The notes: generated by a model not told the origin, from the sequence alone. DNA of 64,000 bases from Coriobacteriales bacterium OH1046 (GCA_004010535.1 RQYE01000005.1:62001-126000); one strand, 5' to 3'; positions 52,229 through 63,672 are shown, counted from the stretch's first letter. A program made the numbers and translations.

Positions 52229-53689
52229 ATGTCGCTGGAAAAGCGCCGCATGAGGCGTCGGGCACAGGAAGGGATCCGTGTGGCGGGTCAGCGCCCTGTT
52301 CTGCCAACGCATAGGCACCGCCCCCGCAGCTCTTCTCGGGATGCAGCGTCCGGGCAAAGGGAATCGCGCCTCTCCCATCTTATCAACTCCTGGTGGAACC
52401 GCCTGATCGGAGCCATCTATTCCGGCTCGCTCTCCGATGAGACGGCCATCTACGCCGCGCACCAGACCACCCGCGACTACGTCTGCAACGCCATCGGCCA
52501 AGCCGCATGGGGCGGTTACTTCCCTTTGCTCACGGTCGTGGTCACGCAGCTCGTGGGCATCCAGCAGGCCGGCATGTTCTCGATGGCCTTCGCCATCGGG
52601 CTCCTGCTGCTGTTCGTGGGCAACTACGGCGTGCGCGCCTACCAGGTCTCCGATGTCGCGGAGATGCAGTCGTTCAACGACTACCAGATCAACCGTATCA
52701 TCACCTGCGCGGCCATGCTCGTCGCGGGCTTCACCTACTGCAGGCTCCGCGGCTATTCCGAGCCTATGATGTCGATCTGCATGGGCATGATCGCCTTCCG
52801 CGTGATCGATGCGCTCGCCGATGTCTACGAGGGGCGCCTCCAGCAGAAGGACAAGCTCTATCTTGCAGGTATCTCGCAGACCGTGCGCTGCGTGATCCCC
52901 TTCGTGGTCTGCACGATCGTGCTCGCCCTCTCGCGCAACCTCGTGTGGGCCTGCTGGGCCATGGCGATCGCCGAGGGCGCCGCCGTGCTCATCCTCACCC
53001 TGCCGCTCACCTTCTTCGAGACCGAGCGCTCCTATCCGTGGAGCACGCGGGCAGTGGGAGAGCTCTTCGCGCAATGCCTGCCGCTCTTCTTGGCGGCGTT
53101 CCTCTACAACGTCCTCGGGAGCCTGCCCAAGTTCGCCATGGAGGGCACCCTCTCCTACGACAACCAGCTCTATTACAACGCGCTCTACTTCCCCTCGCAG
53201 ATGATCCTCATGGTCTTCGGCTTCATCTACAAGCCGCAGCTGGTGCGCCTCGCCAACATCTGGGCCGATCCCAGCAGGCGCACGCGGTTCGACCTGGTCG
53301 TGCTCGCGATGCTCGGCGTCGTCGTGGGCATCACGGCGCTCTTCGCCCTTGTGATGTCGTGGGTCGGTATCCCGCTCATGAATATCATGTACGGCATCGA
53401 TTTCGGGGGATACCGCTCGCTCATGCTCGTGATGATCGGCGCGGGGGGACTCTGCGCGGCCATCGACTTCCTGTACCAGATCATCGCCCTGCTGCGCGAG
53501 CAGGAGTCCATCACCAAGCTCTACCTCATCGCCATCGCCTTCGCGGTGCCGGTGACGCTTCTGCTGATCAAATTCGCGCAGCTCGCAGGCGCCATCGTGG
53601 CAAGCCTCGTCATCATGGCCATCCTCACGGTGCTCCTGGTCTACGAGTACCTTGCCATCCGCAGGCGCCTCTCCGAGAAGCTCTGGTAG
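52229..53689 (+). CDS. Polysaccharide flippase-like membrane protein (MATE/Wzx superfamily)
   Basis: A 486-aa polytopic protein. The first 50 residues are basic and Ser-rich; about 12 hydrophobic helices follow from residue 85 to 475 (for example FPLLTVVVTQLVGI and AIGLLLLFVGNYGV). The layout fits lipid-linked oligosaccharide flippases of the Wzx/MOP superfamily. Similar coriobacterial genes belong to surface-glycan loci, but here it stands alone without glycosyltransferases. GAGGAGG precedes the ATG. The lipid-linked substrate is unknown. Confidence 0.72.
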   Translation: MSLEKRRMRRRAQEGIRVAGQRPVLPTHRHRPRSSSRDAASGQRESRLSHLINSWWNRLIGAIYSGSLSDETAIYAAHQTTRDYVCNAIGQAAWGGYFPLLTVVVTQLVGIQQAGMFSMAFAIGLLLLFVGNYGVRAYQVSDVAEMQSFNDYQINRIITCAAMLVAGFTYCRLRGYSEPMMSICMGMIAFRVIDALADVYEGRLQQKDKLYLAGISQTVRCVIPFVVCTIVLALSRNLVWACWAMAIAEGAAVLILTLPLTFFETERSYPWSTRAVGELFAQCLPLFLAAFLYNVLGSLPKFAMEGTLSYDNQLYYNALYFPSQMILMVFGFIYKPQLVRLANIWADPSRRTRFDLVVLAMLGVVVGITALFALVMSWVGIPLMNIMYGIDFGGYRSLMLVMIGAGGLCAAIDFLYQIIALLREQESITKLYLIAIAFAVPVTLLLIKFAQLAGAIVASLVIMAILTVLLVYEYLAIRRRLSEKLW

Positions 53690-53714
53690 CCCGAACACCC
53701 CGGACAGGATAGGA

Positions 53715-53766
53715 ACCGGTCGGATCCCGCTCCCAGGCAGCGGATGCTGGCGCGGATCCGTCCGGT
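53715..53766. terminator. Imperfect stem-loop between convergent flippase and aspS
   Basis: ACCGGTCGGATCC (from 53715) pairs with GGATCCGTCCGGT (ending 53766) with a single mismatch pair. It lies between the two convergent stops (53689 and 53801). It could terminate both transcripts; no T-runs. Confidence 0.45.
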
Positions 53767-53800
53767 CGGATACGCCGTCCTCGCTCTGCCGGCCGATCGG

Positions 53801-55573
<1,773 letters not shown>

Positions 55574-55821
55574 GGCCTCTCCCCTCGTCCCTGCCGCCCC
55601 GTGCCGGTGCGGGCGGCTCCCCAGCAGACGGCAACGCCGCGTAGACGGCACGACGTTGCGCAACCTGCTCATGATAGCACCGCATCGGGAGCGCTGCGGG
55701 CGGGGAAGGCCGTATCTATGAAACCCATGGCGCTGTTTGCAGACACAGCCGCATAAGCTGTGCCACAATGGGAGGCAGCGCACGCGAGCTTTTTCGCCTC
55801 GTGTATTCCGAGGAGGAGGAT

Positions 55822-56472
55822 ATGGGCTACAAGCTGGTGGTTTTCGATCTCGACGGGACCTTGCTCGACACGTTGGGCGACCTCGTATTCTCCGCGAACG
55901 AGGCGCTCGCGGCCCACGGCATGCCCGTGCGCACACCAGACGAGATCCGCGCATTCACCGGGAGCGGCGTCCGCATGCTCATAGAGCGCGCGGTTCCCGA
56001 GGGCACCGATGCGGCCGTGGCGGAGACGGTTCTCGGCGATTTCCTGCGCTCCTATGTGGAACACGACGCCGATACCACGCGCCCCTACCCCGGCATCCCC
56101 GAGCTGCTCGACACCCTGCGCGAGAAGGGGATCCGCTGCGCCGTCGTCTCGAACAAGGCCGATTTCGCCGTGCAGGAGCTGGTTGCGTGCTACTTCCCCG
56201 GCCAGATCGACCTCGTTTTGGGCGAACGGGAGGGCCTTGCCAAGAAACCCGCGACCGACATGCTCGATTTCGCCCTCGCCCAGCTCGGAGCCGCGCGCGA
56301 TGAGATGGTCTATGTGGGCGATTCGGAGATCGACTTCGATACGGCAGCGAACTTCGGCTGCGATCTCATCCTCTGCTCGTGGGGTTTCAGGAGCAGGGAC
56401 GAGCTGCGCGCGCTCGGTCCGGCTGTCGTTGCCGACAGTCCCGGGGAGCTGCTTCACGCCCTTCTCGGATGA
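55822..56472 (+). CDS. HAD family phosphatase (phosphoglycolate phosphatase-like)
   Basis: A 216-aa HAD hydrolase. Motif I is [15 protein letters not shown], motif [11 protein letters not shown], the Lys lies in [11 protein letters not shown], and motif IV is [16 protein letters not shown]1 helical cap follows motif I. It resembles Gph/pyrophosphatase PpaX. The start at 55822 has GAGGAGG. It is divergent from aspS and 146 bases before a small gene. Confidence 0.88.
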   Translation: MGYKLVVFDLDGTLLDTLGDLVFSANEALAAHGMPVRTPDEIRAFTGSGVRMLIERAVPEGTDAAVAETVLGDFLRSYVEHDADTTRPYPGIPELLDTLREKGIRCAVVSNKADFAVQELVACYFPGQIDLVLGEREGLAKKPATDMLDFALAQLGAARDEMVYVGDSEIDFDTAANFGCDLILCSWGFRSRDELRALGPAVVADSPGELLHALLG

Positions 56473-56571
56473 GCTTGTGGATTCGCTGTGGATGCGTCCC
56501 CGCCCGCGTGCGAATTGCAGCCCATTCAAAACATTTTTCATGGCAACCGCTTTTTTGGCTTTGCCGGGCGG

Positions 56572-56577
56572 TATAGT
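56572..56577 (+). promoter_or_regulatory. Probable -10 box of the 99-aa protein gene
   Basis: TATAGT at 56572-56577 lies 41 bases upstream of the ATG at 56619, in an AT-rich stretch (runs of T at about 56536 and 56551). No convincing -35 hexamer. The ribosome site AGAAAGGA follows. Confidence 0.4.
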
Positions 56578-56618
56578 TTTTTCAACAACAAGGTGCATAC
56601 CTCAGAAAGGACGTTGCC

Positions 56619-56918
56619 ATGGGAAAGAAAGCGACTGAGGCACTCGATATCAATTACGAGGATCTGGCCGAATACCTGCACATCAATCACTCGGTGTACA
56701 TGAGGGTCGGCCATGATATCTACTACCTGACCGATGCCAATTTCGAGGCGTGGCGCGCTCAGGATACCTCTAAGCTCAACCATAAGGGCCACTTCACGGA
56801 TTGCAGCCCGCTCGTGCCCACGGTTGACGAGTTCCTCTCGCTGCCTTTCGTCCATGGCGAGACCATCGAGGACGTTTTCGACCACGCCACGTTCTACGCT
56901 TCCATTAAGGGCGAGTAG
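56619..56918 (+). CDS. Small protein of unknown function
   Basis: A 99-aa acidic soluble protein (starts MGKKATEALDINYEDLAEYL). It contains several Tyr and His residues and two Asp-rich turns; no signal peptide or membrane helix. I do not recognise a domain. It has its own promoter-like TATAGT, a good ribosome site (AGAAAGGA) and a strong terminator hairpin, so it seems to be a well expressed single gene. Confidence 0.75.
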   Translation: MGKKATEALDINYEDLAEYLHINHSVYMRVGHDIYYLTDANFEAWRAQDTSKLNHKGHFTDCSPLVPTVDEFLSLPFVHGETIEDVFDHATFYASIKGE

Positions 56919-56947
56919 AGGCAGTCCCCACCTTTTTTCTGATGCGC

Positions 56948-56971
56948 GGGGGCGGACGGATGTCCGCCCCC
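56948..56971 (+). terminator. Terminator hairpin of the 99-aa protein gene
   Basis: GGGGGCGGAC (56948-56957) and GTCCGCCCCC (56962-56971) form a 10-bp perfect stem with the loop GGAT. It begins 30 bases after the stop. The following bases (CGCTTCTGT) are only modestly T-rich. Confidence 0.7.
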
Positions 56972-57018
56972 CGCTTCTGTGAGAAGCGTTCGCGCAGATG
57001 GCCATCCCGTTTCCGGTG

Positions 57019-57145
57019 CTGCGGTATTCGCGATCACCGCAGAATCCGAGGAGGAAAAAACTGCGGTACCCATAAAGCCCCAGGTAGAGGGCGTGCAGGA
57101 TCCCAACATCACAGGCGGTGACTGCGGTATTCGCGATCACCGCAG
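57019..57145. repeat. Two exact 24-nt direct repeats in the gap before the hydrogenase
   Basis: 57019-57042 and 57122-57145 are identical 24-mers, starting CTGCGGTATTCGCGATCACC. Each can also fold on itself (CTGCGG with CCGCAG). CCGCAG at the end of copy 1 also pairs with CTGCGG at 57061. A diverged copy is at 27297-27320. The spacing is 103 bases start to start. It lies between the 99-aa gene and the hydrogenase stop. Confidence 0.75.
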
Positions 57146-57186
57146 TCTCGAGGCCGCGATGGCCGCTGCCTCAAGCAGCGCTGATG

Positions 57187-58779
57187 CTACGCGGGGGCAG
57201 CTCCCCCATCTTCATCGGCCTGCTCGCGTTCGAGATCGTGCAGGAGCGGGCTGTACTCGTTCTCGATCGCGACCTTGTGCGGCGAACGCTTCGCATAGGC
57301 CCTCACCTGCGCGCGCGACTTATTGATCGCCTGGAGCGTCCCGGCACCCGCGATGCAGCCGCCCGGACAGGCCATGCCCTCGAGCAGATGCCCCGGATAC
57401 CTGCCCTTCACGGCATCCTTCAGCATCTGGCGGCATTCCTCGAGACCTTCGGCGTTCACCGTGGGCACCATGCGGTCGGGATCCTTGGCGTGGATGGCAT
57501 TCACGACTGCGGTGGCGACACCGCCCGCGATGGCGAAGGCGCGCCCGTCGGCAGAGGCGACCGCGAAATCGGACTTGTTGTCATCTGCGAGCGAGAGGTA
57601 CTCGATGCCCTTGGCATCCATCATGCCCGCCATCTCCTCGAAGGTGAGCACGAAATCGACCTCGCTGCGAACGGATCTGCGCATGGCCTCGAGCTTCTTG
57701 GCCGAGCACGGTCCCACGAACACGATCTTGGCAGCGGGGTGCTGGGTACGCACCATGCGCGCGGTGAGCACCATCGGCGTGAGCGCCATCGAGATGCAGT
57801 CGGCATGATCGGGGAACTCCATCTTGGCCATGGACGACCATGCGGGGCAACACGACGTGCCCATGAACGGGAGCCTGCCGGGGACCTCCTCCATGAAATC
57901 CTCGGCCTCCTGGACGGTGCAGAGATCGGCGCCGATGGCAACCTCCTCCACGCCCGAGAAGCCCAGGCGCTTGAACGCCTCGCGGAGCTTGCCCACATTG
58001 CCTTTGCCGCCGAACTGGCCCACGAAGGCCGGTGCCACGATGGCGATGACCTCGTCGCCCTGCGTGATCGACCAGATGACCTGCCCGAGCTGGCTTTTGT
58101 CGGCGATGGCGCCGAAGGGGCAGTTCACGAGGCACTGCCCGCAGGATACGCATCTCTCGTAATCGATTTCGGCGCGGCCGTGCTCATCGGAGCTGATGGC
58201 GTGCATGCCGCAGGCCTCCGCGCAGGGGCGCTCATGATGGTGGATCGCGTGGTAGGGGCAGGTCTTGGCGCAGAGGCCGCATTTGATGCACTTCTCCTGG
58301 TCGATGTAGGCGCGCTTATTCACGAAACTGATGGCGCCCTTGGGGCAGATCTCGCGGCAGGGGTGCGCGAGGCAGCCCTGACAGGCATCGGTGACCTCGT
58401 ACACGTTATCCTTGCAGGCGTTGCACGCGAATTTGATGATGTTGATCAGCGGCGGCTGGTAGTAGCGCTCGGCAGCCGTGGCGCTGCGCAAACCCTCGGA
58501 GATCCGGGTCGGGCGGTCCACATCCTGCAGCGGCAGGCCCATGGCCAAGCGGATGCGTTCGGTGATGACCGCGCGTTCGAGGAAGACGCTCTCGCGGTAC
58601 GTCGCCACGTCGCCGGGGAGGATGGCATAGGGCAGCTCCTCGAAGCGCTTGTCGATGAGATCGTGCCTCGACGGGCCCGCGCACCCGCCCGCCTCATAGC
58701 ACACGCGCGCGACTTCGCGGAACACCTTGCGGCGGATCTCGGTCAGGTTGGTATAGACGCCTCTCATGGTATCGGGCAT
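57187..58779 (-). CDS. Monomeric [FeFe] hydrogenase (probably group B)
   Basis: A 530-aa enzyme. N-terminal ferredoxin-type clusters are visible in CIKCGLCAKTCPYHAI and CVSCGQCLVNCPFGAI, with extra Cys in CNACKDN and ACQGCLAHPCREICP. The H-cluster motifs are GTSCCPAW, GPCSAKKLEA and EGMACPGGC. No NuoE/NuoF partner is adjacent, so it is a single-subunit, ferredoxin-linked enzyme; group B is suggested by the motif wording and absence of partner genes. It would evolve H2 from fermentation or take it up. GAGAGGGG precedes the ATG. Maturation genes are not in this window. Confidence 0.85.
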   Translation of the reverse strand: MPDTMRGVYTNLTEIRRKVFREVARVCYEAGGCAGPSRHDLIDKRFEELPYAILPGDVATYRESVFLERAVITERIRLAMGLPLQDVDRPTRISEGLRSATAAERYYQPPLINIIKFACNACKDNVYEVTDACQGCLAHPCREICPKGAISFVNKRAYIDQEKCIKCGLCAKTCPYHAIHHHERPCAEACGMHAISSDEHGRAEIDYERCVSCGQCLVNCPFGAIADKSQLGQVIWSITQGDEVIAIVAPAFVGQFGGKGNVGKLREAFKRLGFSGVEEVAIGADLCTVQEAEDFMEEVPGRLPFMGTSCCPAWSSMAKMEFPDHADCISMALTPMVLTARMVRTQHPAAKIVFVGPCSAKKLEAMRRSVRSEVDFVLTFEEMAGMMDAKGIEYLSLADDNKSDFAVASADGRAFAIAGGVATAVVNAIHAKDPDRMVPTVNAEGLEECRQMLKDAVKGRYPGHLLEGMACPGGCIAGAGTLQAINKSRAQVRAYAKRSPHKVAIENEYSPLLHDLEREQADEDGGAAPA

Positions 58780-58781
58780 GG

Positions 58782-59489
58782 CTATCCCCTCTCATCGGGC
58801 CGCGTCATGCTGCTCTTAAGTATGTACCAATCGTGACCCTGCGGAGCATCCAGATTCGCAAAGCGCTCCGGCCATGCGGTGCGCAGCAGCAGCTCCTCGC
58901 CCGTGACCGGATGGACGAGCCGCTCCTCGAGCGCATGGAGCATGAGGCCGCGCGCGCTTGCGGGTCCCCGGTAGAGGGCATCTCCCACCACAGGATGGCC
59001 GATGGCCGCCATATGCACGCGGATCTGATGGCGGCGCCCGGTCTTGAGCTCGAGCTCCACGAGCGTGGCGTTGTCGAAAACCCCCAAGGGCCGCAGGATC
59101 GTCACGCTGGGCTTGCCCGTCTTGGAGATGCGCATCCGCCGGGCATCGTGGCGGTCGCGGCCGATGGCCGCCTCGATGGTCCGCTCGCCGCGCGCGATGC
59201 GGCCTGCGACGAGGGCGATATAGCGCTTGCGGATGCCCCCGGTCGCGATGGCGGTATCGAGCGCGGGTTGGACGGCCTTATCGAGCGAGAAGAGCACGAG
59301 ACCCGTGGTCTCGACATCGAGGCGCTGGACAGGCTGGGCGCACGCGACGCCGGTCCGGGTGCGCACGAGCCCGGTGAGGCTCGCGGCGCCGGTGCCATCG
59401 CCGTGGACGAGCAGGCCGGCAGGCTTGTCAGCCGCGAGGAGCCACCCATCATGCCAAACTGTGACAAAAGTGTCAACCGCGTCGAACAC
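58782..59489 (-). CDS. RluA family pseudouridine synthase
   Basis: A 235-aa RNA pseudouridine synthase. The catalytic Asp is in VQRLDVETTGLVLF, the usual R-L-D-x-x-T-S/T-G motif. Others are ADKPAGLLVHG at the start and LKTGRRHQIRVHMAAIGHPVVGD. No S4 domain is present. It modifies uridines in rRNA or tRNA. It lies directly upstream of the hydrogenase (2-base gap), so the two share a transcript, an odd pairing of functions. Confidence 0.92.
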   Translation of the reverse strand: MFDAVDTFVTVWHDGWLLAADKPAGLLVHGDGTGAASLTGLVRTRTGVACAQPVQRLDVETTGLVLFSLDKAVQPALDTAIATGGIRKRYIALVAGRIARGERTIEAAIGRDRHDARRMRISKTGKPSVTILRPLGVFDNATLVELELKTGRRHQIRVHMAAIGHPVVGDALYRGPASARGLMLHALEERLVHPVTGEELLLRTAWPERFANLDAPQGHDWYILKSSMTRPDERG

Positions 59490-59520
59490 TGGAAAAATCC
59501 CTCCGATATCAGTGTATAGT
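59462..59520 (+). promoter_or_regulatory. Possible operator and -10 box of the MacAB-like operon
   Basis: TGACA (59462-59466) and TGTCA (59471-59475) form a short palindrome with AAAG between. Further on, TATAGT (59515-59520), preceded by TG with one base between, may be an extended -10 box. The transporter operon starts at 59587. The palindrome overlaps the first codons of the divergent pseudouridine synthase. Confidence 0.35.
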
Positions 59521-59586
59521 TAGTGCCGATGCCGCATCGAAGGGCATCGTACTCCAATCGTAGCCTATACGGTCCAAGGAGGATCC

Positions 59587-60927
59587 ATGGATCAGACGCA
59601 GCACGCCCCCGGCCAGGATACCGAGAAGCTCCAGAACGGGAACGGCGCACGCAAGGACAGCCCGCTCGACAAGCTCCCCCCGATCGACCAAGCCCCTCTG
59701 ACCCCGCCCGGGCAGATCGACGATGACGATGCCGAGAGCGCCCTCGCCTACCAGAGCCTCGCACGCCACCGCAAGGAACGCCGCCGCAAGAAGCTCGTGC
59801 GCACCGCCATCGCGGCGGGCATCGTGGCCGCCATCGTCCTCTTCCTCGCAGCCCGCAGCCTCTTCTCGAACGGCGGCTCCGCCGACAATCCCACCATCCC
59901 CACCGAATCCGTGTACCGCGATGATTTCCGCGAATCCGTCTCGGGCACCGGATCCGCCAAGCCGCGCGAGCAGGTGAGCGTGGCCAGCGGGCTCGAGGGC
60001 GAGGTCCTCTCCATCGATGTCGCCGTGGGCGATACGGTTTCGGAGGGCCAGATCCTGATGACCGTGAAAAACGACGGACTCGGCGAGGCTGCCGATGAGG
60101 CGTGGTATGCCTACAAGGATGCCGAAGCTGCGGAGGATGCCGCCCAGGAAGCGCTCAACGCGGTATGGTACGGCGATGATCAGGCCGCCAAGGACAGCGC
60201 CTACATCGCGCTCAAGAAGGCCGAGCTCGCCACCGAGAAGGCCTACAGCGCCTACGAGGATGCCGTCAAGAAGGCCGAGGACCGTACCGTGCGCGCACCC
60301 ATCGCCGGCACCGTGGTCTCGCTCGGCGGGGCGGTAGTGGGCCAGCGGCTCGGCACCACCGGCGGCAGCGAGGGCCAAGGCTCCGCGAACACCGGCATCC
60401 AGCTTGCCGATCTCTCGCAGATGTCGGTCGTCGTCCAGGTAAGCGAGGTCGACATCACCAAGGTCGAGGTCGGGCAGACCGCCACCGTGACCTTCTCGGC
60501 GCTTCCCGGCGTGGTATCGGACGCCGTGGTCTCCGAGATCGCCACGCTGTCATCGAGCGGCGAGGGCGGATACGGAGTCGGAGGCAACGTGACCTATGCG
60601 GTGACCCTGCTCATCGAGAACCCCGATCCGCAGCTCAAGCCCGGCATGACCGCGAGCGTCTCCATCGACGTGCAATACATCCCGGGCGCTCTGTGCGTAT
60701 CCTCCAACGCCCTCATGACCGACGATGGCGAGACGTATTACCTGCTCGTGGTGACCGATCCCGCTACCGGCGCAACCGAGCAGCGCTTCGTCACCGTGCT
60801 TGCCGAGAGTTCCACGACGGCCGCGATCGAGGGGAATATCGCCGAGGGCGATGCGGTGCAGTCCGGCATCGGCTGGACCGGTGGGGAGCCGGAAGCCGGT
60901 ATGGGCGGCGGAAGCGTGGTGTACTAG
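59587..60927 (+). CDS. MacA-like membrane fusion (efflux adaptor) protein
   Basis: A 446-aa protein with a cytoplasmic N-terminus, one membrane helix (about 75-95) and an extracellular HlyD/MFP part. The lipoyl half-motif is EGEVLSIDVAVGDTVSEGQI near 140. A helical hairpin follows (about 160-230, AEAAEDAAQEALN), then beta-barrel strands. It should link the FtsX-type permease to substrate outside. AAGGAGG precedes the ATG. The ABC ATPase starts 1 base after the stop. Confidence 0.9.
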   Translation: MDQTQHAPGQDTEKLQNGNGARKDSPLDKLPPIDQAPLTPPGQIDDDDAESALAYQSLARHRKERRRKKLVRTAIAAGIVAAIVLFLAARSLFSNGGSADNPTIPTESVYRDDFRESVSGTGSAKPREQVSVASGLEGEVLSIDVAVGDTVSEGQILMTVKNDGLGEAADEAWYAYKDAEAAEDAAQEALNAVWYGDDQAAKDSAYIALKKAELATEKAYSAYEDAVKKAEDRTVRAPIAGTVVSLGGAVVGQRLGTTGGSEGQGSANTGIQLADLSQMSVVVQVSEVDITKVEVGQTATVTFSALPGVVSDAVVSEIATLSSSGEGGYGVGGNVTYAVTLLIENPDPQLKPGMTASVSIDVQYIPGALCVSSNALMTDDGETYYLLVVTDPATGATEQRFVTVLAESSTTAAIEGNIAEGDAVQSGIGWTGGEPEAGMGGGSVVY

Positions 60928-60928
60928 C

Positions 60929-61657
60929 ATGCGTCCCGTCATCGAGGTGCAGGGCGTCCACCGCATCTACGAGACGGAGGCGGGCTACACGCATGCCCTG
61001 CGCTCCGTGTCACTCACGGTCAGACGCGGCGAGTTCCTCGCCATCATGGGTCCCTCGGGCTCGGGCAAATCAACGCTCATGAACATCCTCGGCTGCCTCG
61101 ACACCCCCACTGCGGGCACCTACCGCCTCGAGGGCCTCGAGGTGAGCTCGCTCGATGACGACGACCTCGCCGAGATCCGCGCCACGCGTCTGGGCTTCGT
61201 GTTCCAATCCTTCAACCTGCTTCCGCGCGCAACGGTGCTCCGCAACGTCATGCTGCCCCTCGTCTATTCCGACGTCCCCGCAGCAGAGCGCGAGATGCGC
61301 GCATGGAAGGCCCTCACGTCGGTCGATCTGCCCGAGGAGTACTACGAGCATAAATCAAACGAGCTCTCGGGCGGTCAGATGCAGCGCGTCGCCATCGCCC
61401 GCGCCCTCGTGAACGACCCTGCCCTCATCCTCGCCGATGAGCCTACCGGCAACCTCGACACCGCCACGGGCGAGATGGTGCTCCAGACCTTCGCCCGCAT
61501 GAAGCGCCGGGGCAAGACCATCGTCCTCATCACCCATGATGCGGACGTCGCCTCATGGGCCGACCGCGTGGTCCACATCCGCGATGGGCGCCTGCTCACC
61601 GACGAGCAGGAACGCGCCTACATCGCGCGCGCCGAGCGGAAGGGGGCGGACGCGTGA
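60929..61657 (+). CDS. ABC transporter ATP-binding protein (MacB/LolD type)
   Basis: A 242-aa ATPase. Walker A is GPSGSGKST, the Q-loop VFQSFNLLP, the signature LSGGQMQR, Walker [13 protein letters not shown], and the switch His is in LITHDADVA. The LolD/MacB group works with FtsX-type permeases in export of peptides, drugs or lipoproteins. The start follows the adaptor stop by one base, and its own stop overlaps the permease GTG. Confidence 0.93.
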   Translation: MRPVIEVQGVHRIYETEAGYTHALRSVSLTVRRGEFLAIMGPSGSGKSTLMNILGCLDTPTAGTYRLEGLEVSSLDDDDLAEIRATRLGFVFQSFNLLPRATVLRNVMLPLVYSDVPAAEREMRAWKALTSVDLPEEYYEHKSNELSGGQMQRVAIARALVNDPALILADEPTGNLDTATGEMVLQTFARMKRRGKTIVLITHDADVASWADRVVHIRDGRLLTDEQERAYIARAERKGADA

Positions 61658-62847
61658 AAGCAACGGACCTTTTCCGCGAGACGGGCTCGGCGCTCGACTC
61701 CAATCGCGGGCGCAGCCTCCTCACGGTGCTCGGCATCGTCATCGGCATCGCAGCGGTCATCGCCATGACCGCGCTTATCGACGGCATCAAATACGCGCTC
61801 GTGGGCCAGCTCGGCCTCAACCGGGCGCGCCTCGTCTACATCCAGTGCTGGACGCCCTACGGCAGCGTGAGCACCGCCGACCTCGATAGGTGGCAGCAGG
61901 CGCTCCCCGACTACGAATACCTCACCGGAGCCTCCTACGGCTGGGGCGATATGACCGCCGGGACCCGCAGCTCGAGCGGCCAGATCATGGGCACCTATCC
62001 CGAATTCTTCGATGCCATGGGCATCAAGCTGGTCGAGGGGCGCATCTACACGGATCGCGAGGTCGACCGAGGCTCGCTCGTCATCGTGATCGACGAGACC
62101 ATCGCCAAGACCCTCTTCGGCGAGGGCGGCGCGTATGTAGGCAGGACCGTCAAGATCGGCAGCAACGAGTACTCGGTGATCGGCGTGACGGAGGCATCCG
62201 GCATGACGTCGAACTCCTCCTACATGCCCTTCACCACATTGAACACGCGTGTGAACGGCTATGAGAGCATGGACCAGATCCTCGGCTACGCGCGCGACGG
62301 CGTCGACGCGGACGCGCTCGCCGAGCAGACCACGGCCTATCTTACGAGCACGTACGATATCGACGAGGAGCAGGGCAACGGCTACGTGTACGTCTACACC
62401 ATGGCGTCGATCACGCGCCAGCTCGACTCCACGATGATGTCGTTCCAGCTGCTCATGACCTCGGTGGCCTCGATCTCGCTCGTGGTGGGCGGCATCGGCA
62501 TCATGAACATGATGCTCACCAACGTGACCGAGCGCATCCGCGAGATCGGCCTGCGCAAGGCGCTGGGAGCGCGGAGCTCCGACATCACGAAGCAGTTCCT
62601 GCTCGAGAGCGTCACGCTCTGCATCGCGGGCGGCATCATCGGCATCCTCGCCGGATACGGCGGGGCGTGGGCGCTTGCGGGCGCGGCGAGCAACTTCGCG
62701 GGTATCGAGGGCGTGGCCCCGATCATCACGGCGAACTCGGTGATGCTGGCAACGGGCATCTGCGTGGGCATCGGCATCATCTTCGGCTACTATCCCGCAC
62801 GCCGTGCCGCGAAGCTCGACCCCGTGGAATCGCTCAGGTACCAGTAA
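61654..62847 (+). CDS. MacB-like FtsX family ABC permease
   Basis: A 397-aa permease. One helix near the N-terminus (SLLTVLGIVIGIAAVIAMTA), a large extracellular MacB-type domain (about 50-270), and three C-terminal helices including SLVVGGIGIMNMMLTNVTE and TERIREIGLRKALGA. The GTG start overlaps the ATPase stop (GTGA) and has AAGGGGG upstream. With the adaptor and ATPase it forms a complete MacAB-like exporter, a frequent means of antimicrobial peptide or drug export in this class. Confidence 0.92.
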   Translation: MKATDLFRETGSALDSNRGRSLLTVLGIVIGIAAVIAMTALIDGIKYALVGQLGLNRARLVYIQCWTPYGSVSTADLDRWQQALPDYEYLTGASYGWGDMTAGTRSSSGQIMGTYPEFFDAMGIKLVEGRIYTDREVDRGSLVIVIDETIAKTLFGEGGAYVGRTVKIGSNEYSVIGVTEASGMTSNSSYMPFTTLNTRVNGYESMDQILGYARDGVDADALAEQTTAYLTSTYDIDEEQGNGYVYVYTMASITRQLDSTMMSFQLLMTSVASISLVVGGIGIMNMMLTNVTERIREIGLRKALGARSSDITKQFLLESVTLCIAGGIIGILAGYGGAWALAGAASNFAGIEGVAPIITANSVMLATGICVGIGIIFGYYPARRAAKLDPVESLRYQ

Positions 62848-62935
62848 GCATGTCTTTTCGACTGGTCGGGTATTCCATCGCCCCGAATTGCTACACTTCT
62901 TTTGGAGTGTCAATTCCGCAATGAAAGGACGATGC

Positions 62936-63610
62936 ATGCAATACGAGATCAGAGGCGGGCAGTTCCCCGTCGTCATCTGCACCCTCGCCGCCGGCGAGAC
63001 CATGGTCACCGAGCGGGGTTCCATGGTATGGATGACCCCCAACATGACCATGGAGACCAAAGGCGGCGGCATCGGCAAGATGTTCTCCAAGGCCTTCTCG
63101 GGCGAGAGCATGTTCCAGAACCTCTACACCGCGCAGGGCGGACCCGGCATGATCGCCTTCGGTTCCAGCTTCCCCGGCAAGATCATGGCCATCGAGCTTG
63201 CGCCCGGACGTGAGTTCATCCTCCAGAAGCGGGCGTTCTTGGCAAGCGAGGCCAGCGTCCAGCTCGATATCCACTTCAACAAGCGGGCGAGCGTGGGCAT
63301 CTTCGGCGGCGAGGGCTTCATCATGCAGCGCATCTCAGGCTCCGGCATGGTCTTCGCCGAGATCGACGGCGAGCTCGTGGAATACCAGCTCGAGCCCGGC
63401 CAGCAGATGGTCGTCGACACCGGCAACGTAGCCGGTTTCGAGCCGTCCGTCTCGATCGAGATCCAGCAGGTCCCGGGCATCAAGAACAAGGTGCTCGGCG
63501 GCGAGGGCCTCTTCAACACCATCCTCACGGGACCCGGCCGCATCTGGCTGCAGACCATGCCCATCACGAGCGTGGCCGGAGCCATCCAGCCCTACATCGT
63601 CACCGGCTGA
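62936..63610 (+). CDS. AIM24 family protein
   Basis: A 224-aa protein of the AIM24/TIGR00266 family: beta-rich, with many glycines and motifs such as GGGIGKMFSKAFSGES, FQNLYTAQGGPGMIAFGS and GGEGLFNTILTGPGRIWLQT. The family is widespread and of unknown function; the yeast member affects mitochondrial inner-membrane architecture. The start at 62936 has GAAAGGA seven bases upstream; an in-frame ATG at 62921 is less likely. It is 88 bases downstream of the exporter permease. Confidence 0.9.
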   Translation: MQYEIRGGQFPVVICTLAAGETMVTERGSMVWMTPNMTMETKGGGIGKMFSKAFSGESMFQNLYTAQGGPGMIAFGSSFPGKIMAIELAPGREFILQKRAFLASEASVQLDIHFNKRASVGIFGGEGFIMQRISGSGMVFAEIDGELVEYQLEPGQQMVVDTGNVAGFEPSVSIEIQQVPGIKNKVLGGEGLFNTILTGPGRIWLQTMPITSVAGAIQPYIVTG

Positions 63611-63672
63611 TCCGCGCTCGGGAGTGCCCTCCCTGAACCTGCACGCACAAACGGGACAGGGCGGCGCGCAGG

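Noticed and set aside
52124-53698. 524-codon open frame on the minus strand opposite the flippase gene
   Set aside because: Its translation is a His/Glu/Asp/Arg-rich low-complexity pattern typical of antisense in GC-rich genes; the plus-strand membrane protein is clearly the real gene.
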